Shown: positions 9,791 through 20,569, counted from the first letter of the stretch. The stretch is DNA of 64,000 bases from Alcaligenaceae bacterium SAGV5 (GCA_009360345.1 SPDP01000002.1:868001-932000); one strand, 5' to 3'. Numbers and translations: made by a program. The notes: generated from the sequence alone by a model not told the origin.

Positions 9791-10237
9791 TCAGTAGGCC
9801 TTGTACGGCAGGAATTTCCCGCTCATGACGATCTGCACGCGATCGCCCTTGGGATCGGCCTCGCGCGACAGGTCCATCTTGAAATCGATGGCGCTCATGA
9901 TCCCGTCGCCGAACTCCTCGTGTATCAGTTCCTTGAAGGTGGTGCCGTACACGCTGACCAGTTCGTAGAATCGATAGATCAGCGGGTCGGTCGGCACGGC
10001 GGTCGGCAGCGATCCCTTGTACGGCACGACCTGCAGTTGCAGGACGGCTTCGTCGGGCAGGTCCAGCAGCTTCGCGACGGCCCGTGCCTGCGCCTCGGTC
10101 AGGGTCATCTGGCCCAGCAGCGCGGCGGTGCTCCACTCCTTGCTCTGGCCCAGTACCTTGGCGATCTCGGCCCAGCCGAGCTTCTTCTCGATCTTGCGGG
10201 AAACGATCAGTTCGGTCACTTCGACGCGGGACATCAT
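9791..10237 (-). CDS. cynS: Cyanate hydratase (cyanase)
   Basis: Converts cyanate and bicarbonate to ammonia and two CO2; cytosolic decamer. 148 aa from the first ATG, close to the usual ~150. The catalytic triad is intact: Arg89 and Glu92 in YRFYE and Ser115 in GIMSAIDF, matching Arg96/Glu99/Ser122 of the E. coli enzyme. The start at 10237 is preferred over a long open frame reaching 10453: AAGGAG lies about 11 bases upstream. It is convergent with bglX (19-base gap) and overlaps by ATGA the stop of a short upstream coding remnant. Confidence 0.95.
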   Translation of the reverse strand: MMSRVEVTELIVSRKIEKKLGWAEIAKVLGQSKEWSTAALLGQMTLTEAQARAVAKLLDLPDEAVLQLQVVPYKGSLPTAVPTDPLIYRFYELVSVYGTTFKELIHEEFGDGIMSAIDFKMDLSREADPKGDRVQIVMSGKFLPYKAY

Positions 10238-10320
10238 GATGCGACGGACTCCTTCTTGGTAGCCTTGCCGACCAGGAAGTCGACCAGGTGGTGGCGGATA
10301 TCGCGGTTCCAACGAAAGAT
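10234..10320 (-). pseudogene. Remnant 3' end of an ABC-transporter ATPase gene (CynD/NrtD type)
   Basis: Upstream of cynS and in one frame, about 28 codons read like the C-terminal tail of nitrate/cyanate ABC-transporter ATPases (core RHHLVDFLVGKATKK), ending in a TGA that overlaps the cynS start as ATGATG. The frame loses any recognisable homology beyond ~10320, and no Walker motifs are present, so the rest of the gene is gone. Identification is from memory of the family's tail motif and is moderately sure; the coupling to cynS is seen directly. The rest of 10321-10510 holds nothing recognisable. Confidence 0.5.
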
Positions 10321-10513
10321 TTGTAGTGATCGAACTACGTGGTGCGCAACGCCTATCGTTGGTGCGCGATGCCCCGATACGGGACGCAGATCGTGCTGCC
10401 GGGCTCCAGGCTGAGCGCCTGGCTGGCCTCTCAGGCACGGTATGCCCGAGCAAAAAGCAAGGTCCGTGCCTTCGCGCGGCAAAACCCTCGCGCGAATACC
10501 GACGACACGGACG

Positions 10514-10549
10514 AAAAAAACCGCCAGAGCCTTGCGACTCGGGCGGTTT
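10514..10549 (-). terminator. Rho-independent terminator of the S10 operon
   Basis: Read on the minus strand, an AAACCGCC/GGCGGTTT stem with an inner GAG/CTC extension and a short loop is followed by a run of seven T. It lies about 37 bases after the rpsQ stop, ending the S10 unit before the inserted genes. Confidence 0.85.
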
Positions 10550-10585
10550 CTTCTACAACGCGCTCGCGGCGTCAGTAAAGCGCGC

Positions 10586-10849
10586 TCAGATGATCCGGGC
10601 GGCTTCGACCAGACGGACCACCGACCAGGCCTTGGTCTTGGAAACCGGACGGGTTTCCGAGATCTCGACCAGATCGCCAGTCTTGTACTGGTTGGTTTCG
10701 TCGTGAGCGTGGTACTTGGCGGACCGGACGACGATCTTGCCGTACAGCGGATGCTTCACCCGCCGCTCGACCATCACGGTTACCGTCTTGTTCATCTTGT
10801 CGCTGACCACACGACCGGTCAGCGTACGCTTCAGGTTGGTTTCGCTCAT
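10586..10849 (-). CDS. rpsQ: 30S ribosomal protein S17
   Basis: S17 (87 aa), a primary 16S rRNA-binding OB-fold protein. The conserved [17 protein letters not shown] and KYHAHDE blocks are present. It is the last gene of the S10 unit here; an intrinsic terminator follows, and rplN, its usual downstream neighbour, is 8.7 kb away. Confidence 0.97.
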   Translation of the reverse strand: MSETNLKRTLTGRVVSDKMNKTVTVMVERRVKHPLYGKIVVRSAKYHAHDETNQYKTGDLVEISETRPVSKTKAWSVVRLVEAARII

Positions 10850-10851
10850 GT

Positions 10852-11043
10852 TTACTTCCCGGCTTTCTCGCGCAGCACGGTACGGACGCGCGCGATGTCG
10901 CGACGCACCTTGCCGAGCTGGCTGGTATTGGAAAGCTGCTGGGTAGCCAGCTGCATGCGCAGACTGAACTGAGCCCTAAGCAGACCCTCGAGCTCCTTAC
11001 CGAGCTCGCCGGCGTCTTTCGAACGGAGTTCGCTTGCCTTCAT
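10852..11043 (-). CDS. rpmC: 50S ribosomal protein L29
   Basis: L29 (63 aa), a small helical protein beside the peptide exit tunnel that contacts chaperones and SRP. Conserved [18 protein letters not shown] start and [10 protein letters not shown] end. Two bases separate it from rpsQ. Confidence 0.97.
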   Translation of the reverse strand: MKASELRSKDAGELGKELEGLLRAQFSLRMQLATQQLSNTSQLGKVRRDIARVRTVLREKAGK

Positions 11044-11053
11044 TGCTATCTCC

Positions 11054-11470
11054 TTACGTTCCGAGATGACGCGTCACGAAGACGGTCGAGATCGGAAGCT
11101 TGGCAGCCGCCAGGCGGAACGCCTCGCGCGCCAGTTCTTCGTTGACGCCTTCCATTTCGTACAGCACCTTGCCGGGCTGGATCTCGGCGACCCAGTACTC
11201 CGGGTTGCCCTTGCCGTTACCCATACGGACTTCGGCCGGCTTTTGCGAAATCGGCTTGTCCGGGAAGACGCGGATCCAGATACGGCCGCCACGCTTGATG
11301 TGGCGGGTGATGGCACGACGGGCCGATTCGATCTGGCGAGCAGTCAGGCGACCACGACCCGTGGCCTTCAAACCGAACTCGCCGAACGAAACGTTGGCGC
11401 CGCGCGTAGCCAGGCCGGTATTGCGGCCCTTTTGTTCCTTGCGGTATTTCCTGCGCGATGGCTGCAGCAT
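11054..11470 (-). CDS. rplP: 50S ribosomal protein L16
   Basis: L16 (138 aa, full length), near the A-site and peptidyl-transferase centre. The N-terminal [17 protein letters not shown] and the central [20 protein letters not shown] are family hallmarks. The start is two bases from the rpsC stop, so the two are translationally linked. Confidence 0.97.
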   Translation of the reverse strand: MLQPSRRKYRKEQKGRNTGLATRGANVSFGEFGLKATGRGRLTARQIESARRAITRHIKRGGRIWIRVFPDKPISQKPAEVRMGNGKGNPEYWVAEIQPGKVLYEMEGVNEELAREAFRLAAAKLPISTVFVTRHLGT

Positions 11471-11472
11471 GC

Positions 11473-12330
11473 TTATTCTCCGTCTTTGGCAGGCGCGGCC
11501 GCATCAGCAGCCGGCTTGCGCGGCGCACGCCGGGCACCACCCTCGGGCGCGGCAGCAGCAACTGCCTCACCTTCGGGCCGGCGGCCGCCACGACCACGAC
11601 CGGCGCCGGGGCGGTTGTTGCCCGGACGGTCGTTGCGCGGGCCGCGGCGCGGCTTGCGCTCGTCGTCCTTGGTTGCTTCAGGGGCGGCGGCCAGCTCGGC
11701 CGAGCCCAGCGTGTCGCCCTTGTAGACCCACACCTTGATGCCGATCAGACCATAGGTCGTACCGGCTTCGGACGTGCCGTAGTCGATGTTGGCGCGCAGG
11801 GTGTGCAGCGGCACACGGCCTTCGCGGTACCACTCGGTACGGGCGATCTCGATACCGTTCAGGCGACCGGCGCTCATGATCTTGATGCCCTGGGCGCCGA
11901 GGCGCATGGCATTCTGCATGGCGCGCTTCATCGCCCGGCGGAACATGATGCGCTTTTCGAGCTGCTGGGCGATCGAGTCGGCGATCAGCTGGGCATCGAC
12001 TTCCGGCTTGCGGATTTCTTCGATGTTGACGTGCACGGGCACGCCCATCAGACGCTGCAGATCAGCCTTCAGGATCTCGATGTCCTCGCCCTTCTTGCCG
12101 ATCACGACGCCCGGACGAGCCGAGTAAACCGTGACGCGTGCATTCTTGGCCGGACGCTCGATGATCACGCGGCCCACCGAAGCGCCTTTCAGCTTCTTCT
12201 TCAGGTACTCGCGGACCTTGATGTCTTCCGCCAGCATGCCGGCATAGGCGCTTCCGCTGGCGAACCAGCGCGAAGACCAGTTGCGGCTGACCGAGAGACG
12301 GAACCCGGTCGGGTGAATTTTCTGTCCCAT
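11473..12330 (-). CDS. rpsC: 30S ribosomal protein S3, with long C-terminal tail
   Basis: S3 (285 aa), part of the mRNA entry channel and ribosomal helicase. It has the N-terminal [12 protein letters not shown], a KH domain ([20 protein letters not shown] then [10 protein letters not shown]) and the C-terminal S3 domain. After about residue 220 there is an extra ~60-residue low-complexity tail rich in Arg, Gly, Pro and Ala, longer than the ~233 aa E. coli protein. The tail is likely disordered; a role is unknown. Confidence 0.96.
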   Translation of the reverse strand: MGQKIHPTGFRLSVSRNWSSRWFASGSAYAGMLAEDIKVREYLKKKLKGASVGRVIIERPAKNARVTVYSARPGVVIGKKGEDIEILKADLQRLMGVPVHVNIEEIRKPEVDAQLIADSIAQQLEKRIMFRRAMKRAMQNAMRLGAQGIKIMSAGRLNGIEIARTEWYREGRVPLHTLRANIDYGTSEAGTTYGLIGIKVWVYKGDTLGSAELAAAPEATKDDERKPRRGPRNDRPGNNRPGAGRGRGGRRPEGEAVAAAAPEGGARRAPRKPAADAAAPAKDGE

Positions 12331-12339
12331 CGTGGCTCC

Positions 12340-12669
12340 TTAGCTACCGACTTTGACCACGATGTGGCAAGTCTGCTTCTCGATCTTGACGCCCCGGCCC
12401 TTCGCGCGGGCATCGAAACGCTTGAGCGACGTGCCCTTGTCGACGTAGATGGTTTTCACCTTCAGCTCGTCGATATCGGCACCGTCGTTGTGCTCGGCAT
12501 TCGCGATGGCGGATTCGACCGCCTTCTTGATGATGCCGGCGGACTTCTTGGGCGTGAACGTCAGAATGTTGATGGCCTGGGCCACCGACTTGCCGCGGAT
12601 CATATCCGCGACCAGACGGGCCTTCTGGGCCGACACGCGTACGCCACGAACAATCGCAGTGGTTTCCAT
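12340..12669 (-). CDS. rplV: 50S ribosomal protein L22
   Basis: L22 (109 aa), whose beta-hairpin lines the peptide exit tunnel. [27 protein letters not shown] at the N-terminus (read across both halves) and the hairpin [20 protein letters not shown] near the end are conserved. No deletion is seen in the hairpin, where macrolide-resistance changes occur in other bacteria. Confidence 0.97.
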   Translation of the reverse strand: METTAIVRGVRVSAQKARLVADMIRGKSVAQAINILTFTPKKSAGIIKKAVESAIANAEHNDGADIDELKVKTIYVDKGTSLKRFDARAKGRGVKIEKQTCHIVVKVGS

Positions 12670-12674
12670 CGCGC

Positions 12675-12950
12675 TTACCTCTTGGCCTTCTTGTCCGCCG
12701 CATGACCCTTGAACGTACGGGTCAGCGCGAACTCGCCGAGTTTGTGGCCGACCATGTTCTCGTTGATATACACGGGAACATGCTGGCGACCGTTGTGAAC
12801 CGCGATCGTCAGACCGATGAACTCGGGGAGGATCGTGGAACGACGCGACCAGGTCTTGATCGGGCGCTTGTCTTTTCCGGCCGTGGCCGACTCAACCTTC
12901 TTCAGAAGGTGCAGGTCGACAAACGGGCCCTTTTTAATAGAACGTGACAT
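12675..12950 (-). CDS. rpsS: 30S ribosomal protein S19
   Basis: S19 (91 aa) of the 30S head. [19 protein letters not shown] and the conserved [15 protein letters not shown] block are intact. It lies between rplB and rplV with short spacers. Confidence 0.97.
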   Translation of the reverse strand: MSRSIKKGPFVDLHLLKKVESATAGKDKRPIKTWSRRSTILPEFIGLTIAVHNGRQHVPVYINENMVGHKLGEFALTRTFKGHAADKKAKR

Positions 12951-12962
12951 GGCTCGCCTCGC

Positions 12963-13790
12963 TTACTTCTTCTTGCGCCGCTGGACGATCATATTGCTCG
13001 TCCGCTTGTTGCGGCGGGTCTTGAAACCCTTGGACGGAGTGCCCCAGGGGCTGACCGGCTCACGGGCTTCGCCAGTACGGCCTTCACCACCACCGTGCGG
13101 GTGGTCGATCGGGTTCATGGCAACACCGCGAACGGTGGGACGAATGCCACGCCAACGGGTAGCGCCAGCCTTGCCGATCTGGCGCAGGCCATGCTCTTCG
13201 TTGCTGACTTCGCCGATGGTCGCGCGGCACTCGATGTGCACCTTGCGGACTTCGCCCGAACGCAAGCGAACCTGGGCATAGGTACCTTCACGAGCCAGCA
13301 GCACGGCCGATCCACCCGCCGAACGCACCATCTGGGCGCCCTTGCCGGGGATCATTTCCACGCAGTGGATGGTGCTACCGACCGGGATGTTGCGGATCGG
13401 CAGGGTATTGCCAGCGCGGATGGGCGCTTCGCTACCGGACACCAGCGTGGCGCCGACTTCAAGACCGCGCGGGGCGATGATGTAGCGACGTTCGCCGTCG
13501 GCATAGCACAACAGAGCGATGTGCGCCGTACGGTTGGGGTCGTATTCGATGCGCTCGACCTTGGCCGGGATGCCGTCCTTGGTGCGCTTGAAATCGACCA
13601 GACGATAATGCTGCTTATGACCACCGCCGCGGTGACGCGTGGTGATATGGCCGTTGTTGTTACGGCCGGCATTCTGCATCTGCTTTTCGAGCAGACTGTC
13701 GAGCGGGCGACCTTTGTGCAGGTGGGGGTGAACCACCTTCACCATCGCGCGGCGACCGGCGGAAGTCGGCTTCAGCTTGACGAGGGGCAT
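12963..13790 (-). CDS. rplB: 50S ribosomal protein L2
   Basis: L2 (275 aa), essential for subunit association and peptidyl transfer. The [18 protein letters not shown] region containing the functionally important His is intact. It directly abuts rplW (stop of rplW at 13791). Confidence 0.97.
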   Translation of the reverse strand: MPLVKLKPTSAGRRAMVKVVHPHLHKGRPLDSLLEKQMQNAGRNNNGHITTRHRGGGHKQHYRLVDFKRTKDGIPAKVERIEYDPNRTAHIALLCYADGERRYIIAPRGLEVGATLVSGSEAPIRAGNTLPIRNIPVGSTIHCVEMIPGKGAQMVRSAGGSAVLLAREGTYAQVRLRSGEVRKVHIECRATIGEVSNEEHGLRQIGKAGATRWRGIRPTVRGVAMNPIDHPHGGGEGRTGEAREPVSPWGTPSKGFKTRRNKRTSNMIVQRRKKK

Positions 13791-14090
13791 TTACTTCACC
13801 TCCTGCGCAAAGTCGATTTCCTGACCCGGCTTCAGCGACACGTACGCCTTGCGCTCGTTGCGGCGGCGACCGATGAAGCGGCCAAAGCGCTTGACTTTGC
13901 CCTTGGTATTGAGAACCTGCACAGACTCGACCTGCACCTTGAAGAGCAGTTCGACGGCAGCCTTGATTTCCGGCTTGGTGGCGTCTTGCAGGACGCGGAA
14001 AGCCACTTGCTGGTTCTTGTCGGCGATGAACGTGCTCTTTTCAGAGACGATCGGAGCCAGCAGAACCTGGAGCAGACGGTCGTTGCTCAT
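13791..14090 (-). CDS. rplW: 50S ribosomal protein L23
   Basis: L23 (99 aa) at the tunnel exit, docking site of trigger factor and SRP. Conserved IVSEKSTF and the extended loop [13 protein letters not shown] are present. Its start overlaps the rplD stop by ATGA, indicating translational coupling. Confidence 0.97.
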   Translation of the reverse strand: MSNDRLLQVLLAPIVSEKSTFIADKNQQVAFRVLQDATKPEIKAAVELLFKVQVESVQVLNTKGKVKRFGRFIGRRRNERKAYVSLKPGQEIDFAQEVK

Positions 14091-14710
14091 CCCAGCATCT
14101 CCTCGAGCTGAGCGATCGCGGGCTTGGTGATCAACACTTTGTTGTAGTGGATCAGCGACAGCGGATCGGCATAACGGGACTCGACCACCGCCACGTGCGG
14201 CAGATTGCGCGTGGCCAGATAGAGGTTTTCGTCAACCGTATCGGTAATGATGAGGACCGAGTTCAAGCCCAGGTTCTTGAGCTTGTCGGCGGCCGCCTTG
14301 GTCTTGGGCGAATCGACCACGAAGTTCTCGACGATCGCGATCCGGTCTTCGCGGGCCAGCTGCGACAAGATCGACCGCACACCGGCGCGGTACATCTTCT
14401 TGTTCACTTTCTGGCTGAAGTTTTCTTCAGGCGAATTCGGGAAAATGCGACCACCCCCACGCCACAGCGGCGACGAGGTCATACCGGCGCGAGCGCGGCC
14501 GGTACCCTTCTGGCGCCAGGGCTTCTTGGTGGAGTGCTTGACTTCCGTGCGATCCTTCTGGGCGCGGTTGCCGCTGCGGGCGTTGGCCTGGTAGGCGATA
14601 ACGACCTGGTGCACCAGCGCTTCGTTGAATTCGCGGCCGAAGACCGTATCGGGGGCGCTGACGGTCGCAGCGACCTGGCCCTGGTCATTCAGGAGCTTGA
14701 GATCTGCCAT
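14087..14710 (-). CDS. rplD: 50S ribosomal protein L4
   Basis: L4 (207 aa), a tunnel-lining protein and, in enterobacteria, the autogenous repressor of the S10 operon by transcription attenuation and translational block. The tunnel loop ([15 protein letters not shown]) is intact. Here its target leader would most naturally be the structured rpsJ-rplC spacer (see findings). Confidence 0.97.
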   Translation of the reverse strand: MADLKLLNDQGQVAATVSAPDTVFGREFNEALVHQVVIAYQANARSGNRAQKDRTEVKHSTKKPWRQKGTGRARAGMTSSPLWRGGGRIFPNSPEENFSQKVNKKMYRAGVRSILSQLAREDRIAIVENFVVDSPKTKAAADKLKNLGLNSVLIITDTVDENLYLATRNLPHVAVVESRYADPLSLIHYNKVLITKPAIAQLEEMLG

Positions 14711-14712
14711 GT

Positions 14713-15393
14713 TCAGGCTCCTTTCACAGCGGGACGAACGACGATGTTCGCGCCGGCATGGCCCGGGACGGCGCCACGGACCAGCAGCAGGCCGCGCTCG
14801 GCGTCCACGCGGATCACGTCGAGGTTCTGCACGGTACGGGTGACGTCGCCATAATGGCCGGCCATCTTCTTGCCCGGAAACACGCGGCCCGGATCCTGCG
14901 CCATACCGATGGAGCCGGCCGAGTTGTGCGATACCGAGTTACCGTGCGAAGCGCGGTTCGACGAGAAGTTGTGACGCTTGATCGCGCCCGAGAAGCCCTT
15001 ACCAATGGTCGTGCCCGTCACGTCGACCTTCTGGCCGACCGTGAAGACAGATTCCACGGTAATGACTGCGCCCGGAGCGAACTCGGCCGCTTTGGCCGGA
15101 TCAAGGCGGAATTCTTTGAGCACGCTGCCCGCTTCGGCACCCGCTTTCGCGAAGTGGCCGGTGAGGGGCTTGGTGACGCGCGAAGCACGGCGCGTACCGA
15201 ACGTGACCTGAACGGCGGCATAACCGTCCGTTTGCGGGGATTTGACCTGGGTCACACGGTTGTTCGACACGTCCAGCACGGTCACGGGGATGGATTCACC
15301 ATCGTCCGTGAAAATGCGGGTCATGCCAACCTTGCGACCCACCAGGCCGAGCCGGAATGCGGCTGGCGTGGAGGCCGTCGATTGGGTCGACAT
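14713..15393 (-). CDS. rplC: 50S ribosomal protein L3
   Basis: L3 (226 aa), an early 50S assembly protein reaching the peptidyl-transferase centre. [20 protein letters not shown] at the N-terminus and the [18 protein letters not shown] loop, with its conserved Gln/Asn methylation environment, are visible. The start at 15393 (MSTQST) is chosen over an ATG four codons upstream because GGAG lies six bases before it. Confidence 0.97.
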   Translation of the reverse strand: MSTQSTASTPAAFRLGLVGRKVGMTRIFTDDGESIPVTVLDVSNNRVTQVKSPQTDGYAAVQVTFGTRRASRVTKPLTGHFAKAGAEAGSVLKEFRLDPAKAAEFAPGAVITVESVFTVGQKVDVTGTTIGKGFSGAIKRHNFSSNRASHGNSVSHNSAGSIGMAQDPGRVFPGKKMAGHYGDVTRTVQNLDVIRVDAERGLLLVRGAVPGHAGANIVVRPAVKGA

Positions 15394-15562
15394 CGTTTTC
15401 TCCATTCCCGACTACGATTGGCCGGGGCTAAAAATGGCGACACACCGAAGTGCGGCGCCGGACAGCAACGCCAGAGGCGCTGCGCCTACATTGATGCGAT
15501 CAGGATTGCTGGCGGCACGATCCGGAAAAACGCCGGGAAGCCCCCGCCGGAAAACACGTGCC

Positions 15563-15590
15563 AAAAGCCCATGGGGTTTACCCACGGGCT
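15563..15590 (-). promoter_or_regulatory. Attenuator-like hairpin in the rplC leader
   Basis: On the minus strand AGCCC-G-TGGG pairs with CCCA-T-GGGCT around a 5-base loop and is followed by TTTT. It lies about 170 bases before rplC, just after the predicted rplC promoter. It looks like an intrinsic terminator/attenuator and so is a candidate for S10-type leader control. Confidence 0.6.
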
Positions 15591-15598
15591 AGCCGGCT

Positions 15599-15628
15599 AG
15601 TATAGCCTGCGCCCGGCAGCTTTTTCAA
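15599..15628 (-). promoter_or_regulatory. Predicted sigma70 promoter of the rplC (S10) unit
   Basis: Minus strand TTGAAA (15628-15623), an 18-base spacer and TATACT (15604-15599), pointing at rplC. It lies 22 bases past the rpsJ stop, partly inside the hairpin at 15608-15640. It would separate the S10 unit from the tuf-rpsJ unit. Confidence 0.55.
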
Positions 15629-15640
15629 GCCCCGGGCGCA
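15608..15640 (-). promoter_or_regulatory. Strong hairpin with GAAA loop after rpsJ
   Basis: A perfect 9-base stem (TGCGCCCGG / CCGGGCGCA) with an inner GCTT/AAGC extension capped by GAAA begins about 10 bases after the rpsJ stop. There is no U-tract, so it may protect the rpsJ 3' end, or form the first stem of a structured leader when read through. Confidence 0.6.
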
Positions 15641-15649
15641 AATACTACG

Positions 15650-15961
15650 TTACTGCAAAGCGATTTCCACATCCACGCCAGCCGGCAGGTCCAGGCGCAT
15701 CAGCGCGTCCACGGTCTTGTCGGTGGGATCCACGATATCCATCAGGCGCTGATGGGTGCGGATCTCGAACTGGTCGCGCGACGTCTTGTTGACGTGCGGC
15801 GAACGCAGCAGATCGTAGCGGCGGATACGGGTCGGCAGGGGAACCGGACCACGGACCACGGCACCCGTGCGCTTGGCGGTTTCGACGATCTCGGCGGCCG
15901 ACTGGTCGATGAGCTTGTAATCGAACGCCTTGAGGCGGATGCGAATCTTCTGCTTTTTCAT
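15650..15961 (-). CDS. rpsJ: 30S ribosomal protein S10
   Basis: S10 (103 aa) of the 30S head, also the NusE transcription antitermination factor. Begins [20 protein letters not shown]; the conserved [17 protein letters not shown] block is intact. An open frame extends further upstream to 16036 but the family start is at 15961. It lies 180 bases after tuf and, by position, appears to belong to the str transcript. Confidence 0.97.
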   Translation of the reverse strand: MKKQKIRIRLKAFDYKLIDQSAAEIVETAKRTGAVVRGPVPLPTRIRRYDLLRSPHVNKTSRDQFEIRTHQRLMDIVDPTDKTVDALMRLDLPAGVDVEIALQ

Positions 15962-16036
15962 GAAATATCCTAAAGAGCGATGAGGCGAGGAAACCTCGCC
16001 TCGGTAGTAGTCAGATACCGCTGGCACCACAACCAC

Positions 16037-16140
16037 ACCTTCCGCACTACCACGACCCCGATCCAGGGGACAGCGGATCCGGCTCCGCCGGTCCGCCAGT
16101 CCCGCCCCCTGGGGGGCGCGCGTAAGCGCGTAGGGGGGGT
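16037..16140. repeat. GC-rich palindromic intergenic element between tuf and rpsJ (REP-like)
   Basis: The tuf-rpsJ spacer is a chain of palindromes: GGATCCGGC...GCCGGTCC, then GCCCCCT/GGGGGGC, then CGCGCGTAAGCGCG, bounded by a run of G. Elements of this make-up are common between genes in Burkholderiales. No second copy was found in this window, so calling it a repeat family is from general knowledge only. It could act as a transcription or mRNA-stability element after tuf. Confidence 0.4.
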
Positions 16141-16141
16141 C

Positions 16142-17332
<1,191 letters not shown>

Positions 17333-17387
17333 GTTCTCTCTTCCTGCAGTTTGCCTGGAGATTTAACGATTATTTGCCTGCCGCCAA

Positions 17388-19490
17388 TTACTTGGCGCGG
17401 GCGCTGATGATTGCGTCGGCGACGTTCTTCGGCGCTTCCGCGTAATGCTTGAATTCCATCGTGTACGTCGCACGACCCTGGGTCGCGGAACGCAGCGAGG
17501 TGGAATAACCGAACATCTCGGCCAGGGGAACCTCGGCCTTGATGACCTTGCCGCCGCCGACCATGTCGTCCATGCCCTGGACCATGCCGCGACGCGAGGA
17601 CAGATCGCCCATCACGGTACCGGCGTAGTCTTCCGGGGTCTCGACTTCCACGGCCATCATGGGCTCGAGCAGCACGGGGCTGGCCTTGCGCATGCCGTCC
17701 TTGAAAGCCATCGAAGCGGCCATCTTGAACGCGTTTTCGTTCGAGTCCACGTCGTGGTACGAACCGAAGAACAGCGTGACCTTGACGTCCACCACCGGAT
17801 AGCCGGCCATCACGCCAGCCTGCAGGGTGTCGACACAACCCTTTTCCACGGCCGGGATGAATTCGCGAGGCACCACGCCGCCCTTGATCGCATCGACGAA
17901 CTCGAAGCCCTTGCCGGCTTCCTGGGGCTCGACCTTCAGCACCACGTGACCGTACTGGCCGCGTCCGCCCGACTGCTTGACGAACTTGCCTTCGGACTCT
18001 TCGCAGACCTTGCGGATGGTTTCGCGGTAGGCCACCTGGGGCTTGCCCACGTTGGCGTCCACGCCGAACTCGCGCTTCATGCGGTCGACCAGGATTTCGA
18101 GGTGGAGCTCGCCCATGCCCGCGATGATGGTCTGGCCCGATTCTTCATCGGTACGCACGCGGAACGAGGGATCCTCGGCGGCCAGGCGGTTCAGGGCGAT
18201 GCCCATCTTTTCCTGGTCGGCCTTGGTCTTGGGCTCGACGGCCTGCGCGATCACGGGCTCGGGGAACTCCATCTTTTCCAGCGTGACGATCGCGTCCGGA
18301 TCGCACAGCGTTTCGCCGGTCGTGACGTCCTTCAGGCCCACGGCCGCGGCGATGTCGCCCGCCAGCACTTCCTTGATTTCTTCACGCTGGTTGGCGTGCA
18401 TCTGCAGAATACGGCCGACGCGCTCTTTCTTGCCCTTGATCGCGTTGTAGACGGTGTCGCCGGAAGTCAGCACGCCCGAGTACACACGGATGAAGGTCAG
18501 CTGGCCGACGAACGGGTCCGTCATCAGCTTGAACGCCAGCGCCGAGAACTTTTCCTTGTCGTCCGCCTTGCGGACCACGGGCTGCTCGTTCTCGTCGGTA
18601 CCATCGACCGGCGGAATGTCGATCGGCGAGGGCAGGTAATCGATGACCGCGTCCAGCATGGCCTGCACGCCCTTGTTCTTGAAGGCGGTGCCGCACAGCA
18701 TGGGCTGGATCTCGCCGGCGATGGTGCGCTGGCGGATGGCGGACTTGATCTCGGCTTCCGACAGCTCGCCGGACTCCAGATACTTGTTCATCAGCTCTTC
18801 GGACGACTCGGCGGCGGCCTCGACCAGCTTTTCACGCCATTCGCTGCAGGTATCGGCCAGCTCGGCGGGAATGTCGCCGTAGTCGAACTTGGTGCCCTGG
18901 GTGGCGTCATCCCACAGGATGGACTTCATCTTGACCAGGTCGACCACGCCCTTGAAGCCATCCTCGGCGCCGATCGGCACTTGCAGCGGAACCGGGTTGG
19001 CCTTCAGGCGCAGACGCATCTGCTCGTAGACCTTGAAGAAGTTCGCGCCGGTCCGGTCCATCTTGTTGACGAACGCGAGACGGGGCACGCCGTACTTGTT
19101 GGCCTGGCGCCAGACGGTTTCCGACTGGGGCTGCACGCCGCCCACGGCGCAATACACCATGCAGGCGCCGTCGAGCACGCGCATGGAGCGTTCGACTTCA
19201 ATCGTGAAGTCCACGTGCCCCGGGGTGTCGATGATATTGAAGCGATGCTCGGGATAATTGCCCGCCATGCCCTTCCAGAAGCAGGTGGTGGCAGCCGAGG
19301 TGATCGTGATGCCGCGTTCCTGCTCCTGCTCCATCCAGTCCATCGTGGCGGCGCCGTCGTGCACTTCGCCAAGCTTGTGGTTGACGCCCGTATAGAACAG
19401 GATACGTTCGGTGGTGGTGGTCTTCCCTGCGTCGATGTGCGCAGAGATGCCGATGTTGCGGTAGCGCTCGATCGGGGTCTTGCGGGCCAT
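17388..19490 (-). CDS. fusA: Elongation factor G
   Basis: EF-G (700 aa), the translocation GTPase. The P-loop AHIDAGKT is at residues 17-24; DTPGHVDFT and NKMDRTGA follow, then domains II-V. The start at 19490 ([10 protein letters not shown]) is supported by AAGGAA upstream; the frame extends 19 further codons upstream without a good start. Downstream of rpsG in the str operon. Confidence 0.97.
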   Translation of the reverse strand: MARKTPIERYRNIGISAHIDAGKTTTTERILFYTGVNHKLGEVHDGAATMDWMEQEQERGITITSAATTCFWKGMAGNYPEHRFNIIDTPGHVDFTIEVERSMRVLDGACMVYCAVGGVQPQSETVWRQANKYGVPRLAFVNKMDRTGANFFKVYEQMRLRLKANPVPLQVPIGAEDGFKGVVDLVKMKSILWDDATQGTKFDYGDIPAELADTCSEWREKLVEAAAESSEELMNKYLESGELSEAEIKSAIRQRTIAGEIQPMLCGTAFKNKGVQAMLDAVIDYLPSPIDIPPVDGTDENEQPVVRKADDKEKFSALAFKLMTDPFVGQLTFIRVYSGVLTSGDTVYNAIKGKKERVGRILQMHANQREEIKEVLAGDIAAAVGLKDVTTGETLCDPDAIVTLEKMEFPEPVIAQAVEPKTKADQEKMGIALNRLAAEDPSFRVRTDEESGQTIIAGMGELHLEILVDRMKREFGVDANVGKPQVAYRETIRKVCEESEGKFVKQSGGRGQYGHVVLKVEPQEAGKGFEFVDAIKGGVVPREFIPAVEKGCVDTLQAGVMAGYPVVDVKVTLFFGSYHDVDSNENAFKMAASMAFKDGMRKASPVLLEPMMAVEVETPEDYAGTVMGDLSSRRGMVQGMDDMVGGGKVIKAEVPLAEMFGYSTSLRSATQGRATYTMEFKHYAEAPKNVADAIISARAK

Positions 19491-19568
19491 GATCGGATTT
19501 CCTTGGTGGCTGGACTGGTTGGCCCACGGCGATCGGCCGCGGGCCATTTGAGAAACGAAGAGTGCCGC

Positions 19569-20039
19569 TTACCAGCGGAAGTGGCTGAATGCCTTGTTGG
19601 CCTCGGCCATCTTGTGCGTGTCGTCGCGCTTCTTGACCGCGCCGCCGCGACCTTCGGACGCGTCCATCAGCTCGCCCGCCAGGCGCAGGTCCATGGACTT
19701 CTCGCCACGCTTCTTGGCGGCCTCGCGAACCCAACGCATAGCCAAGGCCAGGCGGCGCACGGGGCGCACTTCAACCGGCACTTGGTAGTTGGCGCCGCCG
19801 ACCCGGCGGCTCTTGACCTCGACGATGGGCTTGACGTTGCCGATCGCCTGACCGAACACCTCGATGGGGTCCTTGCCGGTCTTGGTCTGGATTTGTTCGA
19901 GGGCGCCGTAAACGATCCGCTCTGCAACGGCCTTCTTGCCGGAGAGCATGACGACGTTCATGAATTTGGCGAGTTCAACGCTGCCGAACTTGGGATCGGG
20001 CAGGATTTCACGCTTGGGTACTTCGCGACGACGAGGCAT
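19569..20039 (-). CDS. rpsG: 30S ribosomal protein S7
   Basis: S7 (156 aa), assembly initiator of the 30S head; in E. coli it represses its operon by binding the rpsL-rpsG spacer. [20 protein letters not shown] and the C-terminal NKAFSHFRW are typical. The rpsL-rpsG spacer here is 152 bases. Confidence 0.97.
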   Translation of the reverse strand: MPRRREVPKREILPDPKFGSVELAKFMNVVMLSGKKAVAERIVYGALEQIQTKTGKDPIEVFGQAIGNVKPIVEVKSRRVGGANYQVPVEVRPVRRLALAMRWVREAAKKRGEKSMDLRLAGELMDASEGRGGAVKKRDDTHKMAEANKAFSHFRW

Positions 20040-20191
20040 TTCTACTTCCTATGTCTTCAGTTGAACCGCGGGCTTTCGCCGACGGCCGTGGCCTGTCATG
20101 GTGGGCTTGCGCCCCGACGGGCCCCTTACTCGTGCCGCCCCTGCAGACCAGGACGCGGCAACGCAACGGGTAAAGCGGCAAGACCCGGGGA
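20040..20191 (-). promoter_or_regulatory. rpsL-rpsG spacer, candidate S7 feedback site
   Basis: The 152-base spacer between rpsL and rpsG is GC-rich and can form several short stems. In E. coli the shorter equivalent spacer is the S7 binding site. No E. coli-like fold could be demonstrated by eye, so this is positional inference only. Confidence 0.25.
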
Positions 20192-20569
20192 TCAGGCCTT
20201 CTTGGGGCGCTTGGCGCCGTACTTCGAGCGGGACTGCTTGCGATCCTTCACGCCTTGCAGGTCCAGCGAACCGCGGACGATGTGGTAGCGCACACCCGGG
20301 AGATCCTTCACCCGGCCGCCGCGCACCAGCACCACCGAGTGCTCCTGCAGGTTGTGACCTTCGCCGCCGATATACGAAATGACTTCGAAACCGTTGGTCA
20401 GGCGCACCTTGGCAACCTTACGCAAAGCCGAGTTCGGCTTCTTGGGGGTCGTGGTGTAGACACGGGTGCAAACGCCGCGACGCTGCGGGCTGCTTTCAAG
20501 AGCGGGCGACTTGCTCTTGGCGTGGCTGGATTCGCGCGGCTTGCGCACGAGTTGGCTGATAGTTGGCAT
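20192..20569 (-). CDS. rpsL: 30S ribosomal protein S12
   Basis: S12 (125 aa), decoding-centre protein. Lys43 (TPKKPNSA) and Lys88 (GGRVKDLPG), the sites of classical streptomycin resistance, are both Lys, so a sensitive-type allele is predicted. First gene of the str unit; upstream lies a ~300-nt leader rather than rpoC. Confidence 0.97.
   Translation of the reverse strand: MPTISQLVRKPRESSHAKSKSPALESSPQRRGVCTRVYTTTPKKPNSALRKVAKVRLTNGFEVISYIGGEGHNLQEHSVVLVRGGRVKDLPGVRYHIVRGSLDLQGVKDRKQSRSKYGAKRPKKA

Noticed and set aside
10330..10470. tRNA-like or small RNA gene in the cynS-rpsQ gap
   Set aside because: Short stems are present but no cloverleaf, T-loop or CCA end could be built.
15962..16036. 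N-terminal extension of rpsJ by 25 codons
   Set aside because: The family start is [11 protein letters not shown] at 15961; the extension runs into the tuf-rpsJ palindromic spacer and is not conserved in character.
17445..20288. A 947-codon open frame on the plus strand across fusA and rpsG
   Set aside because: It is the antisense of two certain genes; high GC keeps the reverse frame open. No recognisable domain or ribosome site.
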